Assembly (NCBI GenBank): GCA_016716385.1
Contig: JADJWL010000025.1
Coordinates: 186,001-250,000, forward strand
Length of the DNA: 64,000 nt
Reading direction: 5' to 3'
DNA from: Bryobacterales bacterium
Lineage (GTDB): Bacteria; Acidobacteriota; Terriglobia; Bryobacterales; Bryobacteraceae
Shown: one piece after another, positions 62,855-64,000 of the stretch
Position numbering within the stretch: position 1 is the stretch's first letter
Layout: the number at the start of each line of letters is the position of its first letter
Made by a program: the position numbers and the translations under genes
Notes under the pieces: model-generated
Seen by the model: only the letters and a program-made list of their open reading frames with translations
Told to the model about the DNA's origin: nothing
Databases searched by the model: none

Positions 62855-63904
62855 TTACTCGGCTGACTTCTCGTAATGGAGCGTGCCGGGCGGCAGGAGC
62901 GCGATGAGTTCATCGATCTTGGAGAGGCCGTGAAGACCCCACTGGTTCGTCAGAGCGTATGTGCGGCCTCCGGCACGAATCAGTTCATCGTCTTCCCAGA
63001 AAAACCTTCGCAGGTCATACCGGCCTCCGAACTTTGTCTCAAGGCTGGCGGCCTTCGCCTGGAACTCCTCAGCACTGGTCTCACCTTCGACAGATATCCA
63101 TCTGCCGGGAGGGATCACAGAGGCAACCTGCTGCGGAGTGAGGCCGAGCGCCATTCCATGGCGCACAACCGCCAAGGCCAGAGCTCTCTTCGTCAGACGC
63201 TTCAAGATCTGATCGCCCGCGGTGAGGTCGTACTTGGTGAAGTCCGGGTTGAATGCTCGGGCGATTCTCTGTTCTTGCACTTTCTTCTTCAACTGCACAG
63301 TGAATGCATCAGCCTCCGGTAACGGGATGATCTGCTGCACATCGAGAAGAACCCTTGCGTCGAGCAGGTACGGCCGCAGCCTTACGCACCGGATATCGAG
63401 GCCGTGGCTGTTGAGCCAGATCACGGAGGTTGTGATCTCCTTGGAGAACTCCGCTGAAACCAATACGATCCGAACGTCCTGCGCGAAGTTGTCTTCGTTC
63501 GGCTCGTCCCAGCCGAGGAACTCAAGAATCAGGGCCTCGGCCTCGCCATCGATTCGGCTTGCTGCAAGATACCGGCCAAAGATCTCCACGGCCTTGGTCC
63601 ACGTCATCGCCGAGATCATCGCGGCGTAACGGATGGCCTGGAGTTCCATGTGGCCACCGTCCTCCGTGCGCTTGAGCTCGATCACGACGAGGTTCGCCTC
63701 GCGGTCGAGCGCGAGCAGATCGATCCGGCGTTTGCTCTCGTCCCATTCGCAGAACTCTTCGGCGATGATCAGCGTGTCCGGGGCAATCACGTCGATGTGC
63801 TGTTTGAACAGGCGCTGCAAGTCTCCACGCTCGCTGATCGCCTGGCTGCCAAAGGTGGTCTGGTCGAGCTTCGTGATGGCGTCGCGCGTGAGCTCGTAGA
63901 TCAT
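62855..63904 (-). CDS. NucS/DUF91-like restriction-type nuclease
   Basis: A 349-residue protein. The PD-(D/E)xK nuclease core is visible: RIDLLALDREANLVVIELKR (Asp, then ExK) preceded by an upstream acidic loop (IIAEEFCEWDESKRRID). This is typical of the DUF91/NucS family, though the rest of the protein is not like mismatch nuclease NucS. It may act in DNA repair or defence; no methylase or other defence gene is next to it. Confidence 0.7.
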   Translation of the reverse strand: MIYELTRDAITKLDQTTFGSQAISERGDLQRLFKQHIDVIAPDTLIIAEEFCEWDESKRRIDLLALDREANLVVIELKRTEDGGHMELQAIRYAAMISAMTWTKAVEIFGRYLAASRIDGEAEALILEFLGWDEPNEDNFAQDVRIVLVSAEFSKEITTSVIWLNSHGLDIRCVRLRPYLLDARVLLDVQQIIPLPEADAFTVQLKKKVQEQRIARAFNPDFTKYDLTAGDQILKRLTKRALALAVVRHGMALGLTPQQVASVIPPGRWISVEGETSAEEFQAKAASLETKFGGRYDLRRFFWEDDELIRAGGRTYALTNQWGLHGLSKIDELIALLPPGTLHYEKSAE

Positions 63905-63957
63905 GCCGGGGAAGATCGTCGGTTCCCGCAGGTGACTTTACGCTTCAGGACGCGCGC

Positions 63958-64000
63958 CTAGCCCAGCAGTTCCATCACTTCGCGGTACAACGCATCGGCC
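63958..64000 (-). CDS. C-terminal end of a truncated unknown gene
   Basis: On the minus strand the last bases of the window read ADALYREVMELLG followed by TAG at 63958-63960. Only 13 residues are visible, so no family can be given. Confidence 0.35.
   Translation of the reverse strand, partial: ADALYREVMELLG

Noticed and set aside
1..64000. CRISPR arrays, rRNA/tRNA genes, IS elements, prophage genes.
   Set aside because: No regularly spaced direct repeats, transposase motifs or structural RNA features were seen on either strand.

Overview
The window looks like a chromosomal segment of an acidobacterium, most likely of the Solibacter/Bryobacter type. This is inferred from its GC-rich DNA, two Oar-like TonB-dependent receptors of 1,117 and 1,147 residues with an N-terminal carboxypeptidase-regulatory domain, Planctomycete-type DUF1501 and DUF1549/DUF1553 proteins, DUF1080, CehA/McbA and DMF-hydrolase-like secreted proteins, and many Tat or Sec signal peptides. 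I saw no rRNA, tRNA, CRISPR array, IS element or phage module.

Left part (0.1-16 kb). On the minus strand lies the housekeeping operon phoH-ybeY-corC-era. It faces a membrane glycosyltransferase gene. Next come an M28 peptidase preceded by three translationally coupled DUF362 genes, then lepB-manC. On the plus strand there are two half-size EamA transporters, a DinB-like protein and an unidentified barrel-like protein.

The region at 16.1-18.2 kb has visibly lower GC than its flanks. It holds a three-gene operon: a secreted propeller-like protein, a small exported protein with 16 cysteines in its mature part, and a MauE-type membrane redox protein. The promoter is good and a perfect hairpin lies in the leader. 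The layout recalls methylamine dehydrogenase maturation genes, but the proteins do not match them, and this is the best candidate here for an undescribed system.

Middle (18.3-34.4 kb). A four-gene operon (M81 peptidase, MFS transporter, polytopic membrane protein, VTT-domain protein) is followed by a predicted exported oxidoreductase operon. That operon encodes a CBM9/di-cytochrome c, a PQQ dehydrogenase, a Tat-exported FMN alpha-hydroxy-acid oxidase, a tetraheme cytochrome and a low-complexity membrane protein. Then come SDR-FAH, a cupin, DUF1080, a toxin-antitoxin pair with a broken toxin, and a broken polysaccharide pyruvyl transferase-like gene.

Right part (34.4-64 kb). This is a large secreted-protein region. 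Seven minus-strand genes (55.3 to 42.3 kb) run almost without gaps: CehA-like, Tat-exported class V aminotransferase, DUF1549/1553 cytochrome, DUF1501, DMF-hydrolase-like, SGNH-like and an unknown secreted protein. A TonB receptor-phosphoesterase pair and a carboxypeptidase-regulatory protein follow. On the plus strand a Tat-exported SelA-like PLP enzyme precedes a secreted M81 peptidase. A second TonB receptor, a Gfo/Idh/MocA oxidoreductase and a NucS/DUF91-like nuclease end the window.

Quality note: four well-conserved genes (era, ybeY, parE and the pyruvyl transferase gene) each carry one apparent single-base indel, at least two of them next to short runs of G or C. Uncorrected sequencing errors are at least as likely as real mutations, so the apparent YbeY-CorC fusion should not be taken as biological.
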